From contig JABTUY010000002.1 in assembly GCA_015075165.1 (NCBI GenBank), positions 248,001 through 312,000 of the forward strand: a DNA stretch of 64,000 bases, written 5' to 3'. This DNA is from Ideonella sp. (GTDB lineage Bacteria; Pseudomonadota; Gammaproteobacteria; Burkholderiales; Burkholderiaceae_C). Below are positions 23,201 to 32,247 of the stretch, piece after piece. The translations under genes and the position numbers were made by a program. How positions within the stretch are numbered: the stretch's first letter is position 1; each line of letters opens with the position of its first letter. The notes beneath the pieces are model-generated. The model did no database searches, was not told the origin of the DNA, and saw only the letters and a list, made by a program, of their open reading frames with translations.

Positions 23201-25222
23201 ATGACTTCCATCCTCGCGCGTCGACTCGACGCTCTGGCCGATTGGCGCCGCGCGCTCGACCGTGCGGTCGAGCAGTTCGCGGCCTTCCTGGGCGACCACG
23301 AACTGCGCGATACCGCGGCCGGCGCGAAGATCGATGCACTGCGCCAGCGGCTGGCCAGCGATCGCCTGGTGCTGGCCTTCGTGGCCGAGTTCTCGCGCGG
23401 CAAGTCTGAGCTGATCAACGCCATCTTCTTCGCCGACGCGGGCCGCCGCGTGCTGCCGGCGACGCCGGGACGCACCACGATGTGCCCGGTGGAGCTGTCG
23501 TGGGATGCCGAGCAGCCGTCTGCGGTGTCGCTGCTGCCGATCGACACCCGGCTGCGCGCGGTGTCGCTGGCCGAACTGCGCGAGCGTCCCGATCTGTGGC
23601 GGCACATCGAGCTGCCCGAGGCCGCGGCGCGCTCGGCCGACGCACTGGCCGAGGCGCTGGCTGAAGTCAAGCGCACCACGCAGGTCACGAAGGAGGAAGC
23701 GCAGCAGCTCGGCTTCTGGAGCGACGAGCATCCCGACGACAACCCGCCGGTGTCGGCCGACGGCCGGGTCGAGGTGCCGGCGTGGCGTCATGCGCTGATC
23801 AACTACCCGCATCCGCTGCTCAAGCGCGGGCTGGTGGTGATCGACACGCCGGGCCTGAACGCGATCGGCGCCGAGCCCGAGCTGACGCTCGGCATGCTGC
23901 CGTCGGCGCACGCCACGGTGTTCATCCTCGGCGCCGACACCGGCGTCACCAAGTCCGACCTTGAGATCTGGCGCGAGCATCTCGACGGCCGCGCGCTCGA
24001 GCGTTTCGTGGTGCTGAACAAGATCGACACGCTGGCCGATCCGCTGAGCTCGCGCGACGACGTCGAGCAGCAGGTGCGGCGGCAGTGCGCCGTGGTGGGC
24101 CAGACGCTGGCCGTGCCGCCCGAGCGCGTGTTTCCGCTGTCGGCGCGCGACGCGCTGGCCGCGCGCGTGGCCGGCGACGATGCGGCGCTGCAGGCCAGCC
24201 GCCTGCCGGCGCTCGAAGAGGCACTGTCGGCGCAGCTGATGCCGCAGCGCAGCGCGGTGATCGGCCGCATCGCCACCGACGGCATGGAGGGCCTGCGCCT
24301 GCACGCCGCCCGGCGGCTGAACGACCAGCGTCGCCAGCTCACCGAGCAGCTGCTCGAGCTGCGCGGCCTGCGCGGCAAGAGCGGCGGCAAGGTCAAGCTG
24401 ATGCTCGAGCGCGCGCAGGCCGATTCGGCCGAGTTCGAGCGCTGCACGGTTCGGTTGTCGGCGCTGAAGGCGGTGCATGCGCGCCAGCTCAAGCTGGTGC
24501 TGGCGCTGCTGTCGAGCGACCGGGTGCGCGACGAGGTCGCGCTGATGCGCAAGACCAGCGACGCCAGCTGGTTCAAGCTCGGCTCGCGCAAGGCCTTCGT
24601 TGCGCTGTGCGAACGGCTGCGCGAGATGATGGCGCAGTCGACCCAGCGCGTCGCCGAGATCGAGCAGATGCTCACCGGCACGTTCAAGCAGCTCAATGCC
24701 GAGTACGGCTTCGCGCTCGCGGTGGCGGCGATGCCGAGCATGGAGCGCTACGAGCGCGACCTGGCGCTGATCGAGTCGAGCTACACCAAGTACCTCGGCG
24801 CGGCCAACGCGTGGCGGCTGTCGGAACCCGGTTTCCTCGACCACTTCATGCGCATGCTGGTGTCCAAGCTGCGCGTGGTGTTCGAGAACGCCGCCGGCGA
24901 CATCGAGATGTGGAGCCGCTCGACCACCGCGCAGGTGGAGTCGCAGCTGCGCGACCGTCGCAAGGGCTTCAAGCGCCGGCGCGAGTCGCTCGAGCGCATC
25001 CAGGGCGCCGCCGGCGAGCTCGAGCGGCGCATCACCGACGTGCAGGCGCAGGACGATCGCCTTGCGCTGTGGCTGACGAAGGTCGACGAGCTCGCGGCGG
25101 CACTCACCGCGCTGGCGGCCGCGCCGCCTGCCGATGCCGACCGCGCGCCGCAGCTGTCGCTGGTGCGCCCGAAGCGCGCGCAGGCCGCGATCGCAGCCGA
25201 AGCTGCCAGCGGCTCGGCGTGA
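23201..25222 (+). CDS. Dynamin-like GTPase
   Basis: A 673-residue large GTPase. The G1 loop is EFSRGKSELIN (residues 63-73), an Arg-containing variant of GxxxxGKS. G3 is IDTPGLN, and G4 is VLNKIDTL. A long helical C-terminal half includes a stalk-like region (residues 360-640) without an obvious transmembrane segment. Bacterial dynamin-like proteins act in membrane remodelling; the role of this betaproteobacterial group is not known. It lies between the two GO-system genes, and its stop overlaps the mutY GTG start, so the arrangement is probably an operon. Confidence 0.88.
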   Translation: MTSILARRLDALADWRRALDRAVEQFAAFLGDHELRDTAAGAKIDALRQRLASDRLVLAFVAEFSRGKSELINAIFFADAGRRVLPATPGRTTMCPVELSWDAEQPSAVSLLPIDTRLRAVSLAELRERPDLWRHIELPEAAARSADALAEALAEVKRTTQVTKEEAQQLGFWSDEHPDDNPPVSADGRVEVPAWRHALINYPHPLLKRGLVVIDTPGLNAIGAEPELTLGMLPSAHATVFILGADTGVTKSDLEIWREHLDGRALERFVVLNKIDTLADPLSSRDDVEQQVRRQCAVVGQTLAVPPERVFPLSARDALAARVAGDDAALQASRLPALEEALSAQLMPQRSAVIGRIATDGMEGLRLHAARRLNDQRRQLTEQLLELRGLRGKSGGKVKLMLERAQADSAEFERCTVRLSALKAVHARQLKLVLALLSSDRVRDEVALMRKTSDASWFKLGSRKAFVALCERLREMMAQSTQRVAEIEQMLTGTFKQLNAEYGFALAVAAMPSMERYERDLALIESSYTKYLGAANAWRLSEPGFLDHFMRMLVSKLRVVFENAAGDIEMWSRSTTAQVESQLRDRRKGFKRRRESLERIQGAAGELERRITDVQAQDDRLALWLTKVDELAAALTALAAAPPADADRAPQLSLVRPKRAQAAIAAEAASGSA

Positions 25223-26343
25223 GCCGCGGGCCGCGACGCGGCCGCAGTGCCACCGGCGTGGCTGGTGCCGTGGGTGGTGTCGCGGCTGACACCGTGCGCC
25301 GCGCCGGCTTCGCGGCGCGCATCGTGCACTGGCAGCGCAGCGCCGGCCGCCGCGACATGGTCTGGCAGGGACAGCGCGACCCGTACCGCGTGTGGCTGTC
25401 CGAGGTGATGCTGCAGCAGACGCAGGTGGGTACGGCAGCCGGCTACTACGCGCGTTTCGTCGCGCGCTACCCCGATGTGCGCGCGCTGGCCGGCGCCGGC
25501 CTCGACGACGTGCTGGCGCTGTGGAGCGGGCTGGGCTACTACAGCCGCGCGCGCAACCTGCACCGCTGCGCGCAGACGATCGTGCGCGAGCACGGCGGCG
25601 AGTTTCCGCGCGGCAGCGCCGCGCTGACGCAGCTGCCCGGCATCGGCCGCTCGACCGCTGCGGCGATCGCGGCGTTCTGCTTCGACGAGCGTGCGGCCAT
25701 TCTCGACGGCAACGTCAAGCGCGTGCTGGCGCGCCACCGGGGCTTCGACGCCGACCTGACGCAGCCTGCGGCGCAGCGCGCGCTGTGGGTTCATGCCGAG
25801 GCGCTGCTGCCGGCGGCCGCAGAGATGCCGGCCTACACGCAGGGGCTGATGGACCTCGGCGCCACCGTGTGCACGCCGCGCCAGCCGCGCTGCAGCGTCT
25901 GCCCGGTGGCGCACGATTGCGTCGCCCGGCGCAGCGGCCGCACCGCCGAGCTGCCGCTGAAGTCGCGCCGCATGCGGCGCGGCCGGCGCGCGCATGTGCT
26001 GCTGTGGCTGCGGCACGGCCAGCAGGTGCTGCTGGTGCGGCGGCCCGAGCGCGGCGTGTGGGCCGGGCTGTGGAGCCTGCCGCAGTTCGACGACGTGCCG
26101 GCGGCACTGGCGGCGCTCGACGGCTGGCCCGGCGACGGCGAGGCGCTGGCGCCGATCGAGCATGCGCTGACGCACTTCGACTGGCAGCTCGAGCCGTTGC
26201 GCTGGAGCCTGCCGGCGCGAACCGGTGCGCCGCTGCTGCGCGCGATCGCGGCGCGTTTCGATGCGAGCCGTTGGTTGCCGCTGGCCGACGCGCTGACGAT
26301 GAGCCTGCCGGCACCAGTGCGCCGGCTGCTCGCGTCGGCCTGA
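25219..26343 (+). CDS. mutY: A/G-specific adenine glycosylase
   Basis: A 374-residue glycosylase that excises adenine paired with 8-oxoguanine. Catalytic Glu62 lies in SEVMLQQTQV, the helix-hairpin-helix is QLPGIGRSTAAAIA, and the second catalytic Asp is in ILDGNVKRVLAR. The [4Fe-4S] motif is C-x6-C-x2-C-x5-C starting VCTPRQPRC. A NUDIX-like C-terminal domain recognises oxoG. The N-terminus is about 25 residues longer than usual because translation is taken from the coupled GTG; an inner start cannot be excluded. Confidence 0.96.
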   Translation: MSRGPRRGRSATGVAGAVGGVAADTVRRAGFAARIVHWQRSAGRRDMVWQGQRDPYRVWLSEVMLQQTQVGTAAGYYARFVARYPDVRALAGAGLDDVLALWSGLGYYSRARNLHRCAQTIVREHGGEFPRGSAALTQLPGIGRSTAAAIAAFCFDERAAILDGNVKRVLARHRGFDADLTQPAAQRALWVHAEALLPAAAEMPAYTQGLMDLGATVCTPRQPRCSVCPVAHDCVARRSGRTAELPLKSRRMRRGRRAHVLLWLRHGQQVLLVRRPERGVWAGLWSLPQFDDVPAALAALDGWPGDGEALAPIEHALTHFDWQLEPLRWSLPARTGAPLLRAIAARFDASRWLPLADALTMSLPAPVRRLLASA

Positions 26344-26360
26344 GCGGCCTGCTCAGCGCG

Positions 26361-27014
26361 TCATGCCGCCACCACGCCCTTGCCGCGCAGGTATTCGTCG
26401 ACCAGCCGCAGCCGCATCTGCGGGTCTTCGAGCGCCATCAGCTTCTGCTTGGCCGCCAGCGAGATCGGCAGCAGCTCGCACCAGCGGTTGGAGACCCAGC
26501 CGGCATGATCGAAGCGATAGGGTTTGACGAACGGCGAGCCGCCCTTGCGCTCGAGCGCGCCGATCGCGTTGGCCAGCGCGCGTACCGTGGCCAGCATCGC
26601 CTCGGGCGGCGCCACCACCGCGTCGTCGTCGACCAGCCAGGCGCGCGCGGTCCACAGCCCTTCGGGCTGCTGCACCGGCTGATCGATCTCGAAGCGCTGC
26701 GTACCCAGGCAGCGCACGCGCAGCACGCCGGCCTGCTCGGCATCGACCTCCTCGATCTGCGCCAGCACGCCGGTGGTTTCGAGCTGCACCGGCTCGTCGC
26801 CGCCTGCGCGCACTTCGCCGCCCTGGCGCAGGCAGATGGCGCCGAACGGCTGCTGCTCGCGCAGGCAGCGGCTCACCAGATCGAGATAGCGTGCCTCGAA
26901 CACGCGCAACTGAAGTTGCGCACCCGGGAACAACACGTTGTGCAGCGGGAACAGCGGCAGATCGCTCAGACTGTGCGGGTCGTCGCGCGGGTCGGGAGGC
27001 GTGAGGTCGTTCAA
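26361..27014 (-). CDS. LON substrate-binding domain protein
   Basis: A 217-residue protein consisting of the N-terminal (LAN) domain of Lon protease without ATPase or protease parts. It begins [30 protein letters not shown], split here as [12 protein letters not shown] and [10 protein letters not shown], both domain hallmarks. The function of stand-alone LAN proteins is unknown; substrate recognition is presumed. The start is a TTG that overlaps the rapZ stop, so it is translated with rapZ. Confidence 0.88.
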   Translation of the reverse strand: MNDLTPPDPRDDPHSLSDLPLFPLHNVLFPGAQLQLRVFEARYLDLVSRCLREQQPFGAICLRQGGEVRAGGDEPVQLETTGVLAQIEEVDAEQAGVLRVRCLGTQRFEIDQPVQQPEGLWTARAWLVDDDAVVAPPEAMLATVRALANAIGALERKGGSPFVKPYRFDHAGWVSNRWCELLPISLAAKQKLMALEDPQMRLRLVDEYLRGKGVVAA

Positions 27015-27931
27015 TCGCCTGCATCCAGTTCGCGGTGCCGCACCAGCACGGCGCCGAAGTCGGCGAATCGCTGCGCCAGCTGCTCGACCATGTACACCGA
27101 GCGGTGTTGACCGCCGGTGCAGCCGATCGCCACCGTGAGGTAGCTGCGCTGGTCGGCCTCGAAGCTCGGCAGCCAGCGCCGCAGGAAGGCCTCGATCTGC
27201 CGCAGCAGCTCTCCGCTCTCGGGCTGTGCGTGCAGGTAGTCGATCACCGGCGCGTCGGTGCCGGCGAGCGCGCGCAGCTCGCGGATGTAGTACGGGTTGG
27301 GCAGCATGCGGACGTCGAACACGTAGTCGGCGTCGAGCGGCACGCCGTACTTGAACGCGAACGATTCGAACACCAGCGTCAACGCGGCGCGCCGCGCCTG
27401 CACCAGGCGGCGCACCCAGCCGCGCAGGTCGGCCGGGCGCAACTGACTGGTGTCGATCACGGTCGACACCTCGCGCAGCGCGCTCAGCAGCAGCCGCTCG
27501 AGCTCGATCGCCTCCACCAGCGCGTGCGGGCTGTCGGCCGCCGCGGGGTTGGCCAGCGGGTGCGGGCGGCGCGTCTCGGAGAAGCGGCGCACCAGAGAAT
27601 CGGTGGTGGCGTCGAGGAACAGCGGGCGGATCGCGAGGCCCTCGGCACGCAGCTCGTCCATCAGCGGCACCAGCGCCGGCAGCGAGCGTGCCGCGCGCAC
27701 GTCGACCGCCACCGCCACGCGCTGCGTGTCGCGCGCGTGCTCGAGCCGAACGAATTCGCGCAGCAGCTCCGGCGGCAGGTTGTCGACGCAGAAGTAGCCG
27801 GCATCCTCCAGCGCATGCAGCGCCACCGACTTGCCCGAGCCCGAAATACCGGTGACCAGCACGACCTCGCGCGCCGGCGTTGCAGCGGCGCCGCGGGTGC
27901 CGTCGTCGGCGGGGGCGGGTACGGTGCTCAA
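27011..27931 (-). CDS. rapZ: RNase adapter protein RapZ
   Basis: A 306-residue P-loop protein. Walker A is GISGSGKS (28-35), followed by [17 protein letters not shown]-like [13 protein letters not shown], and the C-terminal [11 protein letters not shown]. In enterobacteria RapZ directs RNase E to the sRNA GlmZ; in betaproteobacteria the targets are not established. The start is TTG at 27931, chosen for an AGGAG six bases upstream; no ATG or GTG fits. Its stop overlaps the LON-domain gene. Confidence 0.94.
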   Translation of the reverse strand: MSTVPAPADDGTRGAAATPAREVVLVTGISGSGKSVALHALEDAGYFCVDNLPPELLREFVRLEHARDTQRVAVAVDVRAARSLPALVPLMDELRAEGLAIRPLFLDATTDSLVRRFSETRRPHPLANPAAADSPHALVEAIELERLLLSALREVSTVIDTSQLRPADLRGWVRRLVQARRAALTLVFESFAFKYGVPLDADYVFDVRMLPNPYYIRELRALAGTDAPVIDYLHAQPESGELLRQIEAFLRRWLPSFEADQRSYLTVAIGCTGGQHRSVYMVEQLAQRFADFGAVLVRHRELDAGD

Positions 27932-27989
27932 GCGGCGCTCCTGCGCGCGGCGTGCCGCCGCGTTCGCCGGAGGGAGGCCACCGCTGCGT

Positions 27990-29846
27990 TCACGACCGCA
28001 CGCTGCGCCGCGCGCGTGCCGGCGTGTCGCCAGCGGCCGATGGCCGAGGCGCGCGCGGCCGCCTTGATGCCACCGGGGCAATCGGTGCCGCGGTGAGCGC
28101 GGCCGCGCCGTGCAGCAGCGCCTGCGCATGCGCAGTGCCCGAGGCGCGCTCGCCGCCGAGCATGCGCGCGATCTCGGCCACCCGCGCCTCGCCGGCCACG
28201 CGTTGCAGATCGCTCTGCGCACGCTGCGCGACCATCTGCTTGCGCACCAGCCAGTGCTGGTCGCCGCAGGCCGCCACCTGCGCCAGATGCGTCACCGCCA
28301 GCACCTGTGCCGAGCGGCCGAGCTGCTTCATCAGCGCACCCACCATGTCGCCCACCGTGCCGCCGATGCCGGCGTCGATCTCGTCGAAGATCAGCGTGGC
28401 GCTGCCGTCGCGTCCGCGGGCCGGGTCCGCCGTGCGGCTGCCTGCGGGATCGGCGTCGCGGGCATCGTTGCCTCCAGCGTCGTGTCCGGCGCTGCGTGGG
28501 GCATCGTGCTGCGCGCGCGAGGTCGTGACCGCGATCGCCAGCGCCAGCCGCGACAGCTCGCCGCCCGAGGCCACCTTGGCCAGCGCGCGCGGCGTGGCGC
28601 CGGCATGGCCGGCGACCTGGAACTCCACGCTCTCGAGGCCGAAGCTCTGCGGCGACTCCTGCGCCGGCAGCGCCACCTCGAAGCGGCCGCCGGCCATGCC
28701 CAGGCCCTGCATCGCCTGCGTGACCGCGGTCGCCAACGCAGCGGCGGCCTGCCGGCGCGCGGCGCTCAGCCGCTGCGCTGCGCCGCGATAGTCGCGCTCG
28801 GCGGTGTCGATCGCGGCAACGAGCGCCGAGACATCGCCGCCGGCGTCGAGTGCATCGAGCTCGGCCCGCCACTGCGCCAGCAGCGCGGGCAGCTCGTCGG
28901 GCGGCCGGCGCAGCCGGCGCGCCAGGCCGTGCCAGGCCGCGAGCCGCGCGTCGAGCTGCGCCAGGCGCTGCGCATCGTCGCGGTCGCGGCCCAGGTAGCC
29001 GTGCAGCGAGTGCGCCGCATCGGCCAGTTGGGCCTGTGCGCCGCGCAGCACCTCGATGATCGGCTCGAGCGTGGCGGCATCGAAGCGCGCCACCGCCTGC
29101 AGTGCGGCCAGCGCGCGGTCGGTGCTTTCGCCGGCGCTGCCGTCGCGCTGCGACAGGCCGTCGAGCGCCTGGCGCGCGGCGTCGGTCAGCGCCTGCGCGT
29201 GCGACAGCCGGTCGTGCTCGGCGTTCAGCGCCTCCCACTCGCCGGCCTGCGGCGCGAGACGGCCGATTTCGTCGGCCTGCCAGGCCAGCCGCTCGCGCTC
29301 GCGCTCGATCTCGTCGCGCCGCTCGCGCGCGCGTTGCAGCGCGGCCTGCGCGTCTTTCCAGCGGCCGAACAGCGCGGCCACCGCGCGGCTGTCGGCGCCG
29401 GCCTGCGCATCGAGCAGCGCGCGCGCGTCGCCGGGCCGCGTCAGCCGCTGCCAGGCATGCTGGCCGTGGATCTCCACCAGCTGCTCGGCCGCCTCGCGCA
29501 GCTGTGCGATGGTGGCCGGGCTGCCGTTGATCCAGGCGCGGCTCTTGCCTTGCGCGTCGAGCGTGCGGCGCAGCAGCAGCGTGTCGGCCGCGTCGAAGCC
29601 CGCCGCCTCGAGCCACGGCCGCAGCGCCGGGGGGATGGCCTCGAACTCGGCGCTGACCTCGGCGCGCGCGCTGCCCTCGCGCAGCAGGCCCACGTCGCCG
29701 CGGCTGCCGAGCGCGAGCTGCAGCGCATCGATCAGGATCGACTTGCCGGCGCCGGTCTCGCCGGTGAGCACGCTGAAGCCCGCGTCGAACTCGACCTCGA
29801 GCTCGGGCACGATGACGAAGTTGCGCAGGGCAAGACGCTTCAACAT
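27990..29846 (-). CDS. recN: DNA repair protein RecN
   Basis: A 618-residue SMC-like ATPase that acts early in double-strand-break repair. Walker A is GETGAGKS (29-36), the signature is [14 protein letters not shown], Walker B is [12 protein letters not shown], and [16 protein letters not shown] is the D/H-loop region. Coiled coil fills the middle. Two features exceed the usual 555 or so residues. One is a roughly 35-residue Asp/Ala/Arg-rich insert between the signature and Walker B; the other is an Arg/Pro-rich tail of about 30 residues. It lies downstream of nadK. Confidence 0.94.
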   Translation of the reverse strand: MLKRLALRNFVIVPELEVEFDAGFSVLTGETGAGKSILIDALQLALGSRGDVGLLREGSARAEVSAEFEAIPPALRPWLEAAGFDAADTLLLRRTLDAQGKSRAWINGSPATIAQLREAAEQLVEIHGQHAWQRLTRPGDARALLDAQAGADSRAVAALFGRWKDAQAALQRARERRDEIERERERLAWQADEIGRLAPQAGEWEALNAEHDRLSHAQALTDAARQALDGLSQRDGSAGESTDRALAALQAVARFDAATLEPIIEVLRGAQAQLADAAHSLHGYLGRDRDDAQRLAQLDARLAAWHGLARRLRRPPDELPALLAQWRAELDALDAGGDVSALVAAIDTAERDYRGAAQRLSAARRQAAAALATAVTQAMQGLGMAGGRFEVALPAQESPQSFGLESVEFQVAGHAGATPRALAKVASGGELSRLALAIAVTTSRAQHDAPRSAGHDAGGNDARDADPAGSRTADPARGRDGSATLIFDEIDAGIGGTVGDMVGALMKQLGRSAQVLAVTHLAQVAACGDQHWLVRKQMVAQRAQSDLQRVAGEARVAEIARMLGGERASGTAHAQALLHGAAALTAAPIAPVASRRPRAPRPSAAGDTPARARRSVRS

Positions 29847-29875
29847 CAGCGCTCTCGCGCCGCACCAGCGGCGCG

Positions 29876-29965
29876 TCCCCAAGTGGGCACCGCGGATCCG
29901 GCTCTGCCGGTCCGCCGGTGCCGCCCCCTTGAGGGGGAGGCGGCCGCCAGGCCGCATCGGGGGTG
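29876..29965. repeat. GC-rich dispersed repeat, copy 2
   Basis: Noncoding bases between recN and nadK. Read on the minus strand, the block order CCACCCCCGATGCGG, CCTCCCCCTCAAGGGGG and CGGCAGAGCCGG parallels the coaD-ferredoxin gap at 15040-15110, so both are copies of one repeat. It begins right after the nadK stop and could act as a transcript 3' element. Confidence 0.6.
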
Positions 29966-29967
29966 GG

Positions 29968-30843
29968 TCATACCACCCCTTCGTACCAGCGCAGCTTGCG
30001 GCGCAGCGTGGCGTAGTAACTCCAGCCGCGCGGGTGTACGAAGCGCACGCAGTGCGCCGACCGCCGCACGCGGATCTGGTCACCGTGCTGCAGGCTGGCC
30101 AGCGCCTGCATGTCGAAGTTGGCCGACGCGTCGCGCCCGGCGACGATCGAGATGCGCACCTCGCCCGAATCGGGCAGCACGATCGGCCGGTTGCTCAGCG
30201 TGTGCGACGCGATCGGCACCAGCACCCAGCCGGCGATGCCCGGGTGCAGGATCGGCCCGCCCGCCGACAGCGCGTACGCCGTGCTGCCGGTGGGCGTGGC
30301 GATGATCAGGCCGTCGGCGCGCAGGTTGGCGACGAACTCGTCGTCGATGTCGATGCGCAGCTCCACCATGCCGGCGGTGGCGCCGCGGCTCACCACCACA
30401 TCGTTCATCGACAGGCCCTCGAAGATGCGCGCGCCGTCGCGCCAGACCTCGCCCTCGAGCATGGCGCGGTGCTCTTCCTCGTAGTCGCCGGCCACCAGCG
30501 GCGCCAGCGCCTCGCGCACCTGGCCCACCGTGATGTCGGTGATGAAACCCAGCCGCCCCTGGTTGATGCCCACCAGCGGCATGTCGTAGCGCGCCAGCTC
30601 GCGCCCCACGCCGAGCATCGTGCCGTCGCCGCCGACCACCAGCGTGAGATCGCACGCCGCGCCGATCTCGGCCAGCGTCAGCGCGCCGTGCGCATCGATG
30701 CCGGTGGACGCCGCGGTGCCGCGCTCGAGCGACACCTGCAGGCCCTGCTCGTGGAGATAGGCGGCGATTTCCTCCAGCACCGGCCGGATGCCTTCGGCTT
30801 GCTGCTTGCCCACCAGCGCCGCATGGCGAAAACGGCTGCCCAT
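29968..30843 (-). CDS. nadK: NAD kinase
   Basis: A 291-residue kinase that makes NADP from NAD. The GGDGTMLG motif (near residues 67-74) carries the catalytic Asp, NDVVVSRG is the NE/D motif, and [22 protein letters not shown] is the conserved C-domain segment, split as [14 protein letters not shown] and [16 protein letters not shown] near the start is typical of betaproteobacterial NadK. It is divergent from hrcA with about 70 bases between, the standard hrcA-nadK-recN arrangement. Confidence 0.96.
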   Translation of the reverse strand: MGSRFRHAALVGKQQAEGIRPVLEEIAAYLHEQGLQVSLERGTAASTGIDAHGALTLAEIGAACDLTLVVGGDGTMLGVGRELARYDMPLVGINQGRLGFITDITVGQVREALAPLVAGDYEEEHRAMLEGEVWRDGARIFEGLSMNDVVVSRGATAGMVELRIDIDDEFVANLRADGLIIATPTGSTAYALSAGGPILHPGIAGWVLVPIASHTLSNRPIVLPDSGEVRISIVAGRDASANFDMQALASLQHGDQIRVRRSAHCVRFVHPRGWSYYATLRRKLRWYEGVV

Positions 30844-30914
30844 GCGCGGAATTACACCACAGCGATTTCCACCGATGGGGCGCGCGCGGCGCGGTCCGTA
30901 CAATGATTTTCACC

Positions 30915-31940
30915 ATGGACGAGCGCGCGCTGTCGCTGCTGAAGACGCTGGTCGAGCGCTACATCGCCGACGGCCTGCCGGTGGGCTCGCGCACGCTGTC
31001 GCGCGCCTCGGGCCTCGAGCTGTCGCCGGCCACCATCCGCAACGTGATGGCCGACCTGGAGGAGCTCGGCCTGATCGCCAGCCCGCACACCTCGGCCGGC
31101 CGCGTGCCCACGCCGCGCGGCTACCGGCTGTTCGTCGACATGATGATGACCACGCGCGCGGTCGAGCCGGCGCACTTCAGCGCCGAGCTGGCCAACGCGC
31201 GCGAGCAGCTGCACCCCGACCAGCCGCAGCGCGTGATCGCGCAGGCGGCGCAGCTGCTGTCGAATTTGTCGCAGTTCGTCGGCGTGATCACCACGCCGCG
31301 CAGCCCGGCGGTGGTGCGGCACATCGAGTTCCTGCGGCTGGGCGAGCGGCGCGTGCTGGTGATCCTGGTCACCACCGACGCCGAGGTGCAGAACCGCATG
31401 ATCATCACCAGCCGCGACTACAGCGCCAGCGAGCTGGTGGAGGCCACCAACTACGTCAACGCGCACTACGCGGGCCTGGACATCGAAGGCATGCGCGATC
31501 GCCTGCGCAACGAGATCGTCGCGCTGCGCGACGAGATCGCGCAGCTGATGCAGGCCGCGGTGCAGGCCGGCAGCGAGGCGGCCAGCGAGCACGAGCAGGT
31601 GGTGATCTCCGGCGAACGCAACCTGCTGGGCGTGCAGGATTTCGGCCACGACATGAGCGCGCTGCGCAAGCTGTTCAACCTGTTCGAGAAGAAGACCGAG
31701 TTGATGCGCCTGCTCGAGACCTCGAGCCGCGCCGACGGCGTGCGCATCTACATCGGCGGCGAGAGCGGCGTGGTGCCGTACGAAGAGCTCTCGGTGGTGT
31801 CGGCGCCGTACGAGGTCGACGGTCGCATCGTCGGCACGCTCGGCGTGATCGGCCCCACGCGCATGGCCTACGACCGCATGGTGCAAATTGTGGATATCAC
31901 CTCGCGCCTGCTGGGCAACGCGCTGTCGCACAAGGGGTGA
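30915..31940 (+). CDS. hrcA: Heat-inducible transcription repressor HrcA
   Basis: A 341-residue repressor that binds CIRCE elements of heat-shock operons. The winged helix at the N-terminus is [20 protein letters not shown], then [48 protein letters not shown] is the family wing. The C-terminal GAF-like domain ends with [17 protein letters not shown]. An in-frame ATG at 30903 would add four residues. TACAAT at 30897-30902 could be a -10 box, which would leave a very short leader. I see no CIRCE sequence nearby. Confidence 0.95.
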   Translation: MDERALSLLKTLVERYIADGLPVGSRTLSRASGLELSPATIRNVMADLEELGLIASPHTSAGRVPTPRGYRLFVDMMMTTRAVEPAHFSAELANAREQLHPDQPQRVIAQAAQLLSNLSQFVGVITTPRSPAVVRHIEFLRLGERRVLVILVTTDAEVQNRMIITSRDYSASELVEATNYVNAHYAGLDIEGMRDRLRNEIVALRDEIAQLMQAAVQAGSEAASEHEQVVISGERNLLGVQDFGHDMSALRKLFNLFEKKTELMRLLETSSRADGVRIYIGGESGVVPYEELSVVSAPYEVDGRIVGTLGVIGPTRMAYDRMVQIVDITSRLLGNALSHKG

Positions 31941-32012
31941 GGTCCCGAGGGGCAGGGCGCGAGGAGGCAGGCGCGCGTGGCTCCTAGAATCGATGCACCG
32001 GCGTTGCGCCGC

Positions 32013-32051
32013 GGGCCGTTAGCTCAGTTGGTTAGAGCAGAGGACTCATAA
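32013..32051 (+). pseudogene. 5' half of tRNA-Met (CAT), split by the element
   Basis: The sequence matches an elongator tRNA-Met: acceptor GGGCCGT, TA, D arm GCTC...GAGC, anticodon 5' stem GAGGA and loop CTCATAA with anticodon CAT at 32047-32049. Homology to a tRNA ends at 32052, where the 3' stem should begin, and no T arm follows. The 3' half must therefore lie at the other end of the inserted element, outside this window. Confidence 0.85.
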
Positions 32052-32060
32052 CTATCTAGA
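32045..32060. other. Left attachment junction (attL) of the integrative element
   Basis: The change from tRNA to foreign sequence falls in or just after the anticodon loop (32045-32051). Anticodon loops are common crossover sites for tyrosine integrases, and the integrase gene starts about 200 bases inside. The exact core cannot be fixed without the right junction. Confidence 0.6.
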
Positions 32061-32061
32061 G

Positions 32062-32247
32062 TGGCGTTTCGCAAGCCCTTGTCGCCACTCACGAATTTCT
32101 CTATGCTTGGCATTAAGTCCTTGATCTAAAAGGACTTTTCAGCACGCTGCGGTTTGCTGAACTTGGATGGGCTGCGATTGACTTGTCTTCAATCTGTAGC
32201 CTACGTGTAGCCTAGAAGCGGCTGCGTGTAGCCTAGAAAGGCCCAGG
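32062..32247. repeat. Hairpin and arm-type direct repeats before the integrase
   Basis: This noncoding segment holds an 8-bp inverted repeat (GAGTGGCG with CGCCACTC, near 32060-32092). Three copies of TGTAGCCTA follow at about 32195-32240, two of them extended to GTGTAGCCTAGAA. Short direct repeats next to attL are typical integrase or excisionase arm sites; this is inference. Confidence 0.5.

Noticed and set aside
30844-30914. CIRCE element next to hrcA
   Set aside because: The TTAGCACTC-N9-GAGTGCTAA pattern is not present.
32062-32092. Intrinsic terminator just inside the element
   Set aside because: The stem GAGTGGCG/CGCCACTC has a 16-base loop and no T tract, so integrase-site structure is more likely.
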